Shown here: positions 17,621-30,947 of the stretch, piece after piece
Layout: each line of letters begins with the position of its first letter
Position numbering within the stretch: position 1 is the first letter of the stretch
NCBI GenBank assembly: GCA_034509425.1
Contig: JAVTVJ010000014.1
Coordinates: 372,001 to 436,000, forward strand
From: Eopsaltria australis
Taxonomy: Eukaryota > Chordata > Aves > Passeriformes > Petroicidae
Length of the DNA: 64,000 nt
Reading direction: 5' to 3'
The notes under the pieces: model-generated
What the model was told of the DNA's origin: nothing
Database searches by the model: none
What the model saw: the letters and a program-made list of their open reading frames with translations, nothing else
Made by a program: the position numbers and the translations under genes

Positions 17621-19170
17621 TAGGAAGAAGCCAGATGTTTACTGATGACACCATTATTTAGAAAGACCTATCAAACTAAAACAAATTATTATTGTTTAAC
17701 TGGAGGAAAGCCTAGTTTTATGTATCAACTTAGTAAAACAGCTCTGTGCTGAGACTGACTGAAAGAGGTTTTCTCTTCAGGCACTAGGCCAAAGATGAAT
17801 CCCAGCAGATGTGCAGGTTCCCCTTCTGGCCTTAGGACAGCAAAACAAGGTGTGTCTATGTTTCTGTAGCCTGTGTGAAATAAGTGAAAACAGGAAATTA
17901 ATAGTTCTGGCTCATTTTTACCAGAAAACCATCCTTGAGGCTTCTTAAGATTTCAGTTAGCATTAAAAAAAGGGTAAAATAAAGGTAGAAAATTTTGTGG
18001 AAAATAGAAATTTTAGACATATCCTGTTTAATTTTTTTTCTCTTTCTTATTTGAATGCCTTCCTTAAAAGGGGAAATTATGACTGGGCAATTTGCATGAA
18101 TGGTTAAAATCAAGGTTTTAATAATAAATTCTTTTATTTGTTTTGAGATGGCATTTTGTGATTAAAAAAATGTGATGGTTTCAGGCAGGGTGACTTTATC
18201 CATTCTTTCGTTTTGCTTTCAAATCTCCTTTTCCACACATGCTTTCCTCACAGACAATTGGAATCAAGGCAACTGTCTGAATCTGTCCCATGATCTTCAG
18301 TAAATTTTTGCTTCTACTGGTCTCTCGGTAGAGTATATTCCATCTTGTATAGGTTTTGCATGAAAAGCAGCCTTGCTTTTTTCTTTCATTAGTCTTTCCC
18401 ATTTTGGGACTGAATGCCAGTCTTGCCTGCAACACCAGATTCCAAAAAATCATAAAGTACATACTTAAAATACTATGCTTTTACAATAACATGAGGTTTA
18501 CCTTTTTTCTAAAGCATCTGATCTTCAAAATATGCTTAAAACCTAAGTCAAAATGTTCCTGTGCCAAAAACAGGTCTTTGCTCTGTACAAGGGAAAAGGA
18601 AGGTATAGCACAGGGATTGCCTTATGATCCTAGTCCTCTAAAGATAAGATGGAATATTCAAGATATGTGCCACGCTTGTATCATATACACCACACTGTCT
18701 GTGGATACATACATTGTTACTTTTGCTGTGGTCTGGTGGACTTGTAGAGCTATCAAAGGAAAACTGCCTTATTGAATCCTCTGTGTGTGTGTAACTTTGA
18801 ATTGTCACTCTACAAAGTAGGCTATTCATAGTACTGTGAGACACACCCAAATTTGTTCATTTCATTGTTTTTTGAATTGATGTTTCTAAAACATATGATA
18901 GAAATACCTAAAATATTACAGTTAATACATGTAGATAATATACATAGAACAGATATAACCTGTGCCTTTCATTTTTTTTAAATAAAAAAAGGTGGTAATG
19001 TGAAAGCTCTGGTTTAGCTATAAACAGATTGTGAGTTGTAGTTTCTTGGGATGCCAGGTGGCATAGAGGAGAAAACAGTAAATATGCAGTGGAACAAAAC
19101 CTGGCATCATCTAGCTTTATCTGTTGTTAATTAAACCTTGTAATCTTTTCTTTTTCCCTCTTGATTGCAG

Positions 19171-19185
19171 AAATGTAAAGGATGG
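19171..19185 (+). other. Candidate 15-nt microexon
   Basis: A long pyrimidine tract and ttgattgcag acceptor are followed after 15 nt by a gtaagt donor. Both sites match consensus well. The 15 bases contain ATG directly followed by TAA, so in that frame it would not encode protein. It may be part of a non-coding transcript or pure coincidence. Confidence 0.2.
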
Positions 19186-19943
19186 GTAAGTAAAAGCACA
19201 CCTATCAACCTTTTGATAGTATTAGAGAACTAAGCATTCTCAGTTCTCTCACTGAAATCTTCTTAGAGGTCTGGACTTGCGGGAGCACATGATAGCTCTG
19301 AGCATAGCCTGTAACACTGCTCCTAATGTAGCCCTTTTGTGGCTATCCACTGCAGCCCATGAAATGTGCAAAAATAACTCATGGCTCACAAAACACCTCA
19401 ACCCACCCAGAGTGTAGAAGCTTAATTGGTAGAAATCCCTGCTGGACCTATCACTGTCCTATCTGTAATCTTACTGGGCATGATTCTCAAAGCACAGACA
19501 CAAAATGAATCGTTGTTTAATTTGTCTCCTATGCGTCAGAACTTCCTGAGAGCACAGAAGACCATAAAATAAATAGTTCTTCCTGTTCTAATTAGCCACT
19601 TCTTCATTTCTGCAGCTACTTTCTTTGGCAAGTGCATCATCAGTTTTCCTTGACTTTCAAACTGAGGACAATGGTACAAGGGCATCAAAGAGGGGATTTT
19701 TGCATGCATCAAGAGGCATCTTTCGTGTTCCTGGCATTGTCTAGACTGAGAGCTATGGCTTGGATGAGTTTTATTAATAGCTGTGTGGAATTCTCTATGT
19801 ATTGGATGTACTAATGATTGTAGTGAGTTTTCTGTGTATTCAGTTCATAAGGAGTTCAGTGGTATTTATGTCTTCATAATGAAAGGCAGACATAAAATAC
19901 TCATCTCCTTAGCAATAGCCTCAAACAGAAGATAGTTGAAAAA

Positions 19944-19975
19944 TTAAAAATATAATTTTTAAATTATATTTTTAA
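19944..19975. repeat. Perfect AT-rich inverted repeat
   Basis: Arms of 15 bp (19944-19958 and 19961-19975) are perfect reverse complements around a 2-nt loop. A direct repeat, tttttaagacta, partly overlaps the right arm and recurs about 17 bp downstream. It is capable of cruciform extrusion. Confidence 0.85.
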
Positions 19976-20521
19976 GACTACTTTTTTAAGACTAGTTCAA
20001 AACTGTGCAGGTGCTATTTAGTTAGATATTTGGTTAGGTGGTAAATCTTTTGTCAGGAGTGAAGAGACCATCAGGAAGTAACTGTGAGGCAGATTCAATG
20101 GTCCTTCCCAGAGAAAAACTCCCACTGACTCACGTTCAATAGACACCACAGAATTTGACCGAGAAGGAATGAATTTTACTTTTGTAGGCTAAAAATGTCT
20201 AATTAAGGGCCCAAGTGCATTTTCTTTGAAGTCAGTTGGGGCTATTCATTGAGGGAGCAACTGTTCAGCATAAGTAAAGGTGTCTGGCTCAAAAAACTTT
20301 AGCTAATGTTGTCCTGTGTTAAAACAATCTGAGAATCAAACACAGAACAAATGTAACATTTCAGTTAATGAGTCTATTATACCATGTTTTCCTAGGAAAC
20401 TTGTAATTATAATTAATTACCTCAAATCTGCTGCTAATCCATTTGAGCTTAGGAAAGACATGAATTTTAAGAAAGTTAATTTTCTGGTGCTATGTTACTG
20501 TCTTTGAATATTTGAAGTAAC

Positions 20522-20910
20522 ATTACAACTGAAGGACTTTAATTTTACATGTATCTTCAAATTCTCCTCAAGCTCTCCTAATTCTACATTTAGCTGCTGT
20601 TGAGCAAATGCTCACATGAGATGGGAAGAAATAGAGAGACTTTGTATTTGCATTGGCTCAAAAATAATATTTTTCATTATATTTTCAAACTGAATTAAAC
20701 ATAAATGAAGTTCCTGCATTTCTATAAGCTAAAGGAGCATATAGAAATGAAAATGCTATCACTTCACCAATTTCTAAAACAAAATATTTTGGACTCAATT
20801 TTAGAACCTCCAACTGTTTGTCAGTTTTCTATCCAACTTCTTGCTCATACATCTAGGTGAGATAATGTTTTTAGGAATACCTGCCATAAAGGGAGTATTA
20901 TAGCAAATAA
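20522..20910 (+). repeat. Tandem duplication, copy A (389 bp)
   Basis: It starts attacaactgaaggacttta and ends tattatagcaaataa. The next base begins a second copy in the same orientation. It contains no coding sequence. Inside is a small hairpin, tgagcaaatgctca. Confidence 0.95.
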
Positions 20911-21280
20911 ATTACAACTGAAGGACTTTAATTTTACATGTATCTTCAAATTCTCCTCAAGCTCTCCTAATTCTACATTTAGCTGCTGTTGAGCAAATGC
21001 TCACATGAGATGGGAAGAAATAGAGATTTGTATTTGCATTGGCTCAAAAATAATATTTTTCATTATATTTTCAAACTGAATGACATAAATGAAGTTCCTG
21101 CATTTCTATAAGCTAAAGGAGCATATAGAAATGAAAATGCTATCACTTCACCAATTTCTAGGACTCAATTTTAGAACCTCCAATTGTTTGTCAGTTTTCT
21201 ATCCAACTTCTTGCTCATACATCTAGGTGAGATAATGTTTTTAGGAATACCTGCCATAAAGGGAGTATTATAGCAAATAA
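20911..21280 (+). repeat. Tandem duplication, copy B (370 bp)
   Basis: A direct head-to-tail copy of 20522-20910. By eye it differs by three deletions (3, 2 and 14 bp, which account exactly for the 19-bp length difference), about one or two substitutions next to the 2-bp gap, and one c/t substitution near its end. The start of a third copy (atta, 21281-21284) follows before the sequence diverges. Confidence 0.95.
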
Positions 21281-23202
21281 ATTATTATACCAAATCCAGG
21301 ATGGATGTAAATCTGTGTGACTACTGAGACTATTGATTTACATTAGCTGAAAAAATGTCCATTGCTGTGCAACAGCCAATTACTTGACTTGCTTCCATTG
21401 AGAAGGGTGGTATTTAGTGTATTTAGTTTAGCAACTGAAATTTAAAAGGCATAAGAGAATTGACCAAACCTGGCAAAAGAAATCACTGCAGTACTGAAAG
21501 CACAGGGTAAAGAACTGACTACTGAGAGATCAGCCTTAAAGGGAGTTACCATGATACTTCACCTTGTCTGTTGTGTATGATCTCTTGGTGCTAGTGCACT
21601 TAGTGTACCTTTCTAGCAACTTTTTCAACAGGACCTTAAATGATTAAGAAATTATGGTTCTGTTTTCATAAAGACTCTGAATTAATATTTCTGAATATCT
21701 TATAATTAACTTCAATGGACTCAGCAGCCCCATTTTCAAAGAAGAGTTAAACTTTATAGTTGATGATGTTGTATATTTTCATGTAGGTGCTAAACAACAA
21801 CATGTAGGTGCCTTAATCATTGCAGGTTGCTTCTGTCCAGGAAGGGTGAAATAATCATTATATTCCTTGATAAGCACTGGCTGGAAAAGCCCCAACAGTG
21901 ACATCCAAGCAAATCAAGGCAGGTGTTGCCATACAGAGTCTTTCAGGACCTACATTTTCCTGCAGCTTCTTTCTAGCTCAGATTTTCTGGAAGGAAAGCC
22001 CAACATTGATAAGATCTGGGCTACTTCTAGCAACTGCTATCCTGAAGACAGGAAACTGATTAGAAGAACCCAGTCTGGGCACCGCAGGCAGGAATCTCAC
22101 TTTAGTCACACCAGTTCTGGGAAGCTTCTAAGAGAGAACAGGTTCATTTTAGTTCTACATTAATAGTTAATGTGTCATGTGAGAAGGGCCATCATGAGAA
22201 GAAATGTGGTGGTGTATAAATAGGTGAGGAAAAGCTTGGGCTGATCCAAGTTTCTACTCTGTTCTGCTGCAGTTTCTCATCCTTTTGCATCTGCTAGTCT
22301 TTAACGCTTTGTGGCAACAGACCAGTGGAAAGGTCAGACAGGAGTTCTGATGCTTTACTTGCTCCCAGTCAGTGTCTCACACAGCAAAACTCTCCTCTTA
22401 TGTTGACATTGACATTTTTACTAATTTTTCTCAGCATATAAGAAAGCATGGAATTCACATGCCAGGCTATGAATACCTGTGACCTCTCTTTCAATGGCTC
22501 TCTGAGTATTTGGTGGTGACTTTCTTCCTTTTCTTTAACTTCTGCACCATGTGGATCAGTGATTTTGAGAGTCTTTGGAAGGGGGTTGCTTGATTTTGTG
22601 TGGGAGATAGTTTTAATACGCTTCTTCAGAGAAGTGTAGAGAAACATTTGAAAAACGTGTCCTACTACTATATAAGACCCCATAATTCAAAATACACATA
22701 AAAAGAAACAAAAATATTTGGTTTAAGACAACCACGCACACAAAATCTCCAAAACAAAAGATCAGCTGGTTTGGAGATTGACTCACATGACTCTACTGTT
22801 TTGACTTTTGTCTGTTTTGCCTTGCTCCTCAACCACATATTGCTTTTCACTACAATAACCTCTACTTTTGTATTTGATAAATTCGTACAAATTAAATTCA
22901 GATTCTACTTCAACAAACTTACATTCCTCACTTTCTTTGGAAAATATGCATAAATAAATTAATAAATAATTAATGTAATAAGAATTCTCAAATGTGCAAT
23001 ATGGATATGATTAGGAAGTGTTTAATTTCTCATGGTACTGATAAATGTTTATGAAAATGCTACATCCACAACCATTTTTTTTAAATCAAACAAATCACAG
23101 CTTAAAAGCTTTAGACTCAGAATATTCATTTTAAATTGCTGAAACAAATTTCGTCTTTGTGTACTACTTTTTACTAAGAAATGTTCTGTGACATGATATA
23201 GG

Positions 23203-23224
23203 CATATATACATATATATATATA
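23203..23224. repeat. (TA)n/(CA) microsatellite
   Basis: Alternating purine-pyrimidine run, catatatacatatatatata type. Confidence 0.9.
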
Positions 23225-23618
23225 GTTTGGTTTTGTGCACTTGGGTAGTGTTTCAGGTCTAGCTAAGATAGGTATTTATAATATTCATTATAACAAGAAC
23301 CAATTACATATCATCTTCTGTGGAAGTCAAAATTATTTTTTTAACAGCAGTTCAGTGTGGGCACTAGACAAGAATGGGGATTTTAGGGTCTTTGGGCTGT
23401 CTATTGAGGAATGGAATTTACTCAGGTTTAATAGCACCTTGGTCTGCCAGAGTACTCCTATGCCATTATAGGTGGCAGCCTTTTTGCACTAAAAAAGGAT
23501 TTGGCGAGGAAGTGCAGGAAAATGAAGTGTAAAAGTAGCTGTTCTTGGACTAAAGCAAGCGCATGTATGACAATGGGTAACGTGGCAGCAGCAGAGCTTA
23601 GCAGCCAATTAGCTGGCA

Positions 23619-23645
23619 GTTGTGGTTAGTAGTACTAACCATAAC
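23619..23645. repeat. 13-bp-arm hairpin
   Basis: Arms 23619-23631 and 23633-23645 pair at all positions, with one G-T wobble, around a single-base loop (core tggttagtagtactaacca). The following 20 bases repeat the tagtagtag theme. Confidence 0.8.
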
Positions 23646-24199
23646 TAGTTAGTAGTAGTAATAGAAGTACTGAATGTATTCACTGCCTCCAGAGCATCCT
23701 GTGGATCACATGCACACTCCTTGTATGTATGTGATATACATAAAATTAACTTAAATGTATTTGTATTAATTGTGATTTTCCTGACAACACTTCTAAAAGT
23801 AATTTCCACAGGCACTGCATTGCTATCATGAGATCTATTAATTCCAGTATTACATCTGTTAGAAGACAAGCATTGTGATTAGGGATGGATTGCACTGGAG
23901 CCTCACCCCTGACATTTCTGCAATATTACCAAAGAGTAGGTATTAACGATAGAGTTGATGCACCGTGTACCCTCCCCAGGGGCTTTTATGTCTGTGTGTT
24001 TGGGACAAGACTGCTGGGAAAGTGCCTGACCTGTTTGCAGACTGGCTGCTCCATCCTCCTTGATTCCCAAATCCAGAGAAGTCATGTTGTATCAAGACAC
24101 AGACAGAAGCAGCATGGATGCCAATCTACAGTTCTTGTGCCAAGTTCTGTCAGTGAAGTTTCTTTTAAAATGGTATTTGCAAATTATGTATAAAACGTC

Positions 24200-24215
24200 T
24201 TTTTTTTTTTTTTTT
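24200..24215 (+). repeat. Poly(T) tract
   Basis: 16 consecutive T, followed by caataaatgaattc. Confidence 0.95.
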
Positions 24216-27200
24216 CAATAAATGAATTCTTCAACAGAAGGTTTCTTCCCTCCACAAAGTTTTGTGGTGGTTTGGTTGGGTTTTTTTAGTACTTACTTGT
24301 ATTTTTTCGGAGTTTCCTTATTTTTCTTAGCTCCCTGATGTGTTCTTGTGGAAAAAAAAATCAGACTCCAAATGCCTTCTCTGCCTCGGGTGGCCTTGGA
24401 TATGCAAATCTGTCTTGAATAGCAGAGGAGTTGATAACTCTGGCCTACAGCTCTCACACAAAGGAGACAGATTTGTCTTCTTTACCCCCTGTTTGTCTCC
24501 TCAGGAACTCTGTTCTTGGTTGACAATATAAAGCAAAATGAAGAAAAAAATGAAAAGCCTGCTCTAAGCAAAGTAAGAGAAAGGGGAGTAAGGAAAGAAA
24601 AAGCACTGCTTGTGCTTCAACCAAATAAATTGCTTACTGCAATTTTTTTGATAGGTGTCTCTCATTGTTTTTATTCTCATTAGTGGAAATGAGGAGTAAA
24701 ATATTTCTGTCAGATTTCCATATTTCCCCATTATCATTGTATTTGTCACAATATATCACTTTGCAGAACAAATGCTTCAGAGGAGCCCTGAACCATTATT
24801 GCTGGAAAAAGGTATGAATTGTGTTGTCTACAATAAACTCAATATGTGTAAAAAAAGGGAAATACCTCTGTGGATGTGATTGGAAAGAAAGGTGGCTATT
24901 GTAAACATAGAAGAAGAAAAACAAATCTGTCTTGTTTATCAAACATGTTTTAACAGTGACAGCCTTTTTATTAGTCATTTAGAGTTAGTTTGCTATTTAA
25001 AGCTTTAAATGTTAAATTAGTGGGTTAATCCTTCTTGTGGATTTTTACCCTTCATTTGTTGGTAATTGAGGTATTCGTTTATATTAATTTTCTTAAAGTA
25101 TGCAGTTAAAAGAAATTAGTATTAAGGCTTTGAATAGCAATTGAAGACCAAAGCTTTTACACAGTGGTATGTCACAGAAGGTGCTGTAATACACATTTTA
25201 CAGCAATATTCTTAGACAAAATTTGCTAAGCTGGTTACTGACCAGCTATTGCTCACCTTTTATGTATCACTGGGTAAATGCAGCAGCTGGGAAAAACAGT
25301 GCTTCCAACACTTATAAATTACTTGTTTTTTTAAAAATATCTGATCAGGTTTACAGTACAAATGAGAACTGCAATACCATAATTAGGAAACTGTGAAATT
25401 GGAAAGGACTGGTTCTTGTCTAACAAAAAAAAACCTCTACAAAAGTTCAGCAGAGGGAATTTTTGATGTAGCAGGAGTGTTAACAGCTGCACTAAATTAG
25501 AAGCTGCCTATGGAATCCATAATAAAACAGACAGTGAAGCTTCAAACAGAATTTCCATGACTGAGTATGCCTATGTTCCAGACCATCTCTGGTTTTTTTT
25601 GCTTTATAACCTCCATTCTTTCCAATTTCCTTTTTCTGAGTTTGTGTTTTAATAAACAATAATTCTATAAAAGAGTTCTCTGATGTTAATGATGTATATG
25701 CATTGCTCAATAGGGAGGGCTTTTTAAAATTAATTAATAAGTTAGTAGGAAAAGTGAGTTAATTGCTGCAGCAGGAGGCCAGTGAGTCTGTAGGAGTTTT
25801 GGACTTAACCAGAAAATTGATGAATTGTGAGCTGCAGAAATAAAGTTTCATTATGCTGCCCTACATAGGTGCTTCAGATCTGATTCCAGGGAGTGCCCAC
25901 TGGACAGAATGTACCTCATTTTGTTCCAGTAGCTTTTTTCTCTCTAAAAGGCAGTTCTCTGGGTATAAAGGAATGTTCAGAATGCAGCTTCCATTTTATA
26001 TGTGTTTGTTCAGTGCCTCATGTTTGTGTAGAGCCCTTGCCCCTATGGCCCACACTCTCCATTTTCACAGCCTCTTCCTTTTGGTGCTTGTTTTGGCATC
26101 TTTCACCAGACTCCTGCCAACTCCTTGCCAGAAGTCTTTTATCCAGGTCTGATATGGCTGAGTGTTATTTTTAGTTCTTTGAAATGTGTCCCATGGGTCT
26201 GCAATGTTCTTTACTTCATTGAATGTCACCTCCCTTGCTTATCTCATTGTGTGTACCTGCTGAGCAGAGATGTGTACCTTGCTTACTGACACAGAAATAA
26301 GGATGCAATACACAAATTCCTTTTCCATTTGAAACTATCATTCTGAGACCCCATGGAAATGAGTTTCCTGGGAACCTGTCTGCACTGAAGGATGGAGTGT
26401 GGTGGAAAGAGCCCTCCTCTGTATCCCTGAGTCAGAGCTGTGAAGGGTGATGTTCTCTCACCAAGTAAATGAAGCTCTGAGAAGGATTTCTTGATAGCCT
26501 GGAGATTTTTTTCTTGAAAATTTCTTGAACCTTTTCAAGAAGAAGATTGCTATTCAAAGGTTTGGTGCTGCAACTTAAGACATTGAGACAACAGCATTTC
26601 TCAGAAGAATTGAGGCAACTAGACAGGGGCTTTAGTTGTCTTCAATGTGTATTTCTCTTGGATTTAATAGGACGTGCATTTTATGTTAGCCGAATGCTAA
26701 TTTTTTAGATAAACATTTATTGCTGTTTAACAGCTTTGTAATAGATATGTGAGTATCTAAGAGATGCGTTACATAGCTGTTATTTCTTAATAAATGTATT
26801 TTAGGTAATCAATGAGTACTTAATGTGCAATTACTGTCTTATTAAATCTAAATTGAATGTGTGGTTTAGGAAAGGGAGAGCTGGCTTCTCCAGTCACATA
26901 TGTCTGCATGTTTGTCTGCAGATGCTATAAAGCTAAGTTTATCAACAGTGACTGGCTGGGAAATTAATGTTTTTAAAAATTTACTTGATTTCCCTGCTGA
27001 AATTTGCCATGAGTTTCTGGACCTGTACTTGTCTCCTAGTGGGAGTTTGATTATATGTTCTAGGTAGTCAGATGCAAAGTGCAACTTTGCTGGTGGAATG
27101 GGAAATTCCATTGTGATCTTTAATGGATAGCCTTGCAAAGATTCCACTGCTTTGCTGGAATGGTGAAGCCAGGCAGTAACTCCTGGCAGCTGAGACAGAG

Positions 27201-30200
27201 AGGGGTAACGTTAAGGTTTTTTTTCAGGTGGTGGTGGTGTGTGGGAATTTGCTTATGTGATTCTTCCTTCCCTCCCCACTCCCTGTTTCCCTCAGGCATG
27301 GTGTTCTTATGGAAAACGCCATGTACCAAAAAGAGAGATTGAGCAAGATTTGTCCTGTTTGTAATAGCATTACTTTAAATTTGTTTTCTACTAGATGTGT
27401 GTGCCTTTAGTGAGCTGCAAACTCTGTTTTACCATATAGGCATTCTCCTTTCTGTCTTCAAGTCAGAGTGGATGCCAGGCAGATGGGATGGGTGTGAATC
27501 TAACACTGAAAAAGCTTTCAATAGAAATGGCAATCTATTCAAACACAAACCACTTGGAAAAGCATCTGGCTCCTATTCACCAGAGGCAGCTCCTGCTTTC
27601 TCTGGGTAGTGCCTTATTAAGGACACTCCCGGTAAAGAGCGGTGGAAAGGTGTAAAAGGGAAAGAGATTTTTAAGTTTGTTTTATAAATGGAAGGTTTAT
27701 TTCTTATGTTTAAAAGCTGGAGCATTCATGAAGTGTTTCTTTCCACCACAATTCTCCTAAAAAGCTCATTTGCAAACTAAAAGCTGCTGACAGAGATTTC
27801 GTCAAGAACTTGTGAGATATGGAGGGAGCCTAAAGACTCAAGTCAGGAGAACTGGGCTGTGAGTTCATACTGCCCTAAAATAGGGTGCCTCAGAATGTCA
27901 AAGGAGGGGGATTTAGCATCCTTATCTCTACTTAGGTTGCAGAGGTTTAAAATGGTGAATAGCTCCAGGGATCAGTGCAGTGAATGGCTAGTGAGGTACT
28001 CTATAAAATCGATGTGCAGTACTCTACAATGACTAGAAAGGTAGGGCTGGCTTGTTCCAACATATATGACTGTTTTGGTTAATGACTCCTCTCTAACTGT
28101 ATTGTGCTTATCTTCTTGTTCTGAACCATCTCCCTATTAATTCTGGTTTCATAATTAGGTGCTGCCAATTTTTATATGCTCAGATTAAAGCTCTCATGTA
28201 GTGTAGTTTCACTCTTGACCTTTTAAATGACCTCTTTTAACAATTTGGCAGTGAATGAGTACACAGTAATGAGTTTACTGTGCCACTTTCTTAGTGCTCA
28301 ACTTCATTTGATGCACTGTGGCATAGTCAAGAAGGCCAATTATTTTTGAAATCATGCTAATTAGTAAAAAGGCCATGGCCTTATGGCTACTGAGCTGAGT
28401 CAGGTATTGTCCCTCATCTCCCTCATCACTCTATGCACTGCCCCCTTGCTAGAGATGCGTGATGTGTATCATGAATATCGGGCTGAACACATTCCTCCTA
28501 GAATCACACTGAGGTCATCAGGGTGGCAGTTGAGGTCAATGCGTTCTGTTATGTTTCCAGATGACAAAGGTACATGAATTCAGCAGAGGAGGACAGTGAC
28601 ATTGTGACACCTGCATGTCACTGAATAAGGACACAGCTGTTTATCTAGCTAGACAAAAGTCCGTAACTCCAGCAGCAGCTAAGCATGGCGGACCCTTGTA
28701 ATTCAAGAAAAACTTCTGGAGTGTTAGAGCTGAGATTTTTTAAATGGACAATTTTGATCCTTGAGCATAAATAGTTTCATTTGGATCACTTAGAATTCAG
28801 ACTCTTCACCAGTTTCTAAACTTTATGGACTTGTTAATGCTTAAGTTGTTCTTGGAGACATCTCTCATGTAGATCAGGTTAGCACAGTTGTGATAGAAAA
28901 AGTGTCTCATAGAAAATGAAATGCTTTTTCTATCTTCCATTATATGTAGGGGAGTCAACAGACAGAATTTGAAAGTCTGAGATTGTGTAGCTATCACATT
29001 TCAAAGGCACAAAACTTTCCAATCTATTAGAATGAAAGGCAGTTTTTCTTGACATGTTTGCAAACAATGATCTAAGTGAACCACATTTCTGAGGAAGGTT
29101 CTGTTTGACCTTTTGCAATGCTGCCTGGCATATCTCATTAGAGAATATGCCCTCTGGGTAAACCATCCACAGTATCATCCTTCTCCTTGTGGGATTTACA
29201 GTAAACCAAAGCAGGACAATGCTGATGTAAAGGCAAAACTGCTGAGTCCCAGAGACAGTACTATGACTTTCCTGTCATCTGAGGTGGCATAACTTGAGTT
29301 ATAAGGGTGAGAGAAAGCCTAGTCTAGACTGTGGCAGCCTGAAACTTTACCCATTTTTAATCCTTCCAAGGAAAGGTGCACAAGGACACGTGTGTGTTTT
29401 GGCAAAATCAGCTGAGATAGGCCTGACCCATTTCCTGTCATAGCATGGAAGATTCTTTCAAAAAAAGAAAATGTCCGCAGTTGCACTAAGAGATCAGATC
29501 CTTTGTTGCTGCTGTTAAGGACTATTCCAGTTGTTCTAGAGAGACTCTTACAGCCTACAGAAGTTGTTATGGATAATGTGAGTTTCTTAATGAAAATGTG
29601 GGTGTTTTGGTCAGTGTAGAGCCTACACAGTTGCTAAAAGTTTTAACTCAGCTTCATTTGTCACTGCTTTCTCTTGTGTTTGTGATGCACAGAATCTTCT
29701 CTTAGCAAGGCATAACCTGGCTGGCGTTAACACATATTCTGCCACTCGGGGCACATCTGTACATAGATCAATTGGTACAGATGGTCTGTAAGTACAGCCC
29801 ATCTACTGAGGTGGGGGGGCAGCTGCTTTCAAACACTCTGAAAAAAATTCCCGGATCAGCTGTTTCCCTATTGCCTTCTGGGGGATATTTTGGGTATCCT
29901 ATATGATTAACTAGCTATGCCAGTCCTATGTCACTGCTTTATAAAGGATTGTGTAGTGCAGGTGTGATTAAAAAAAACTCACTACTAGTGGACTTGTACA
30001 GTAACAGTTGTTTTAAAATGTTACTGCTGAATGTATCTTTGCTTCTGCTTCATTGTTTCCTTTTTGTTCACACTTTTATATAGAGTTTTGGAGGTTGTTT
30101 GAAAGTGTTGTCCTGCTGGTATAGTTTGCTCCCATCTTCCATTACTGTTCCAGTCTGTGAAAGTGAGGTTTTGGTTAAAGTTTAAATAAAATACATTTTA

Positions 30201-30250
30201 TTTCCGTTTGTTATTTACAGGTATGTTTTTCATTAGCAGTTGCAGATGGA

Positions 30251-30947
30251 TAGGAGGTGTGTAGTCCACTGAACTCACTTAGAAGGGACACATTGTCTCA
30301 GGTATTGTTCTGTTGCGAACCGCTGGGGTGGTGGTGATGAGTCATGACCTTCCCAGGAGCATCTCCAGCTGGAGTCATTTGGTGGCCACACATTCATACA
30401 CATACAGCTGTTAACACGCACACTAGATAGCTCAACAGACACACCAACTGCAAGGAGTTGAGAGGGGTCTTTGTTTGGAGTTCCATGGTGAGGTTTAATC
30501 CAACAGCTCGTAGGAGGATCCAGGGGCAAGGACAGGGACAAGGACAAAGACCTGGGAACAACTGAGGGATCTGATTGTATATGGGGGTGGAGAGAGCATC
30601 AGGGTCAATGGTCTTAGGGTGCAGGGGCGGTACACAGGCAGGGCTAGGGCAGGGGAGCCAATAGGGAGACTCTGTGGGAGTGACCAGAGAGCAGGGACCA
30701 ATGGAGGAATAGGGAAGGGAGAACTTTCTAGGGTAGGTAATATAAGGTATGAAAGGGGTGGGGAAGCCAACAGGCCAATGGGGGAAGTAGAACTGAGGTA
30801 CATTAGCACAGTGGAACAGAGCATCTTGGGGCCAAGCTTTTTCAGTTGCTCTAACTATGTGGTGCTACCAGCTAGGAGAGTGTGTCAGCAGCTCTGTGGA
30901 TGCATGTGGGCAGCCTGTGCTTGCTCAGCCCTGAAACCTCTCTGACA
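30251..30947 (-). mobile_element. Probable solo LTR of an endogenous retrovirus
   Basis: Read on the minus strand, it begins TGTCAGAGAGG. It then has three ATTGG boxes (about 30779-30775, 30702-30698, 30662-30658), a TATA-like catata near 30582-30577 and an ATTAAA poly(A) signal near 30498-30493, about 84 bp further on. A U5-like segment follows. This U3-R-U5 order and the length of about 700 bp are typical of avian LTRs. No primer-binding site or internal viral genes adjoin it, so it looks like a solo LTR. Possible 4-bp tgga flanks exist on both sides, but the 3' end would then read TA instead of CA, so the boundaries are uncertain. The family was not assigned. Confidence 0.6.

Larger units (their letters stand above)
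17621..20521. other. Non-coding stretch with a possible microexon and an AT palindrome
   Basis: No gene recognised. It contains the candidate microexon at 19171-19185 and the perfect AT hairpin at 19944-19975, both listed separately. Confidence 0.55.
21285..30250. other. Non-coding, AT-rich stretch
   Basis: No gene recognised in nearly 9 kb. It holds a TA/CA microsatellite (23203-23224), a hairpin (23619-23645) and a 16-T run (24200-24215) followed by caataaa. Short open frames have no recognisable content. Confidence 0.55.

Noticed and set aside
18356..18775. 139-codon open frame
   Set aside because: No recognisable family. It is Cys/Lys-rich, typical of translated AT-rich intergenic DNA.
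22215..22223. TATAAATAG, a consensus-like TATA box
   Set aside because: No initiator, CpG island or transcript evidence nearby. Such nonamers are common in AT-rich DNA.
27840..27960. Faint MIR-like wording (tcaggagaactgggctgtga)
   Set aside because: Only one short segment fits, and the rest does not follow the consensus order.
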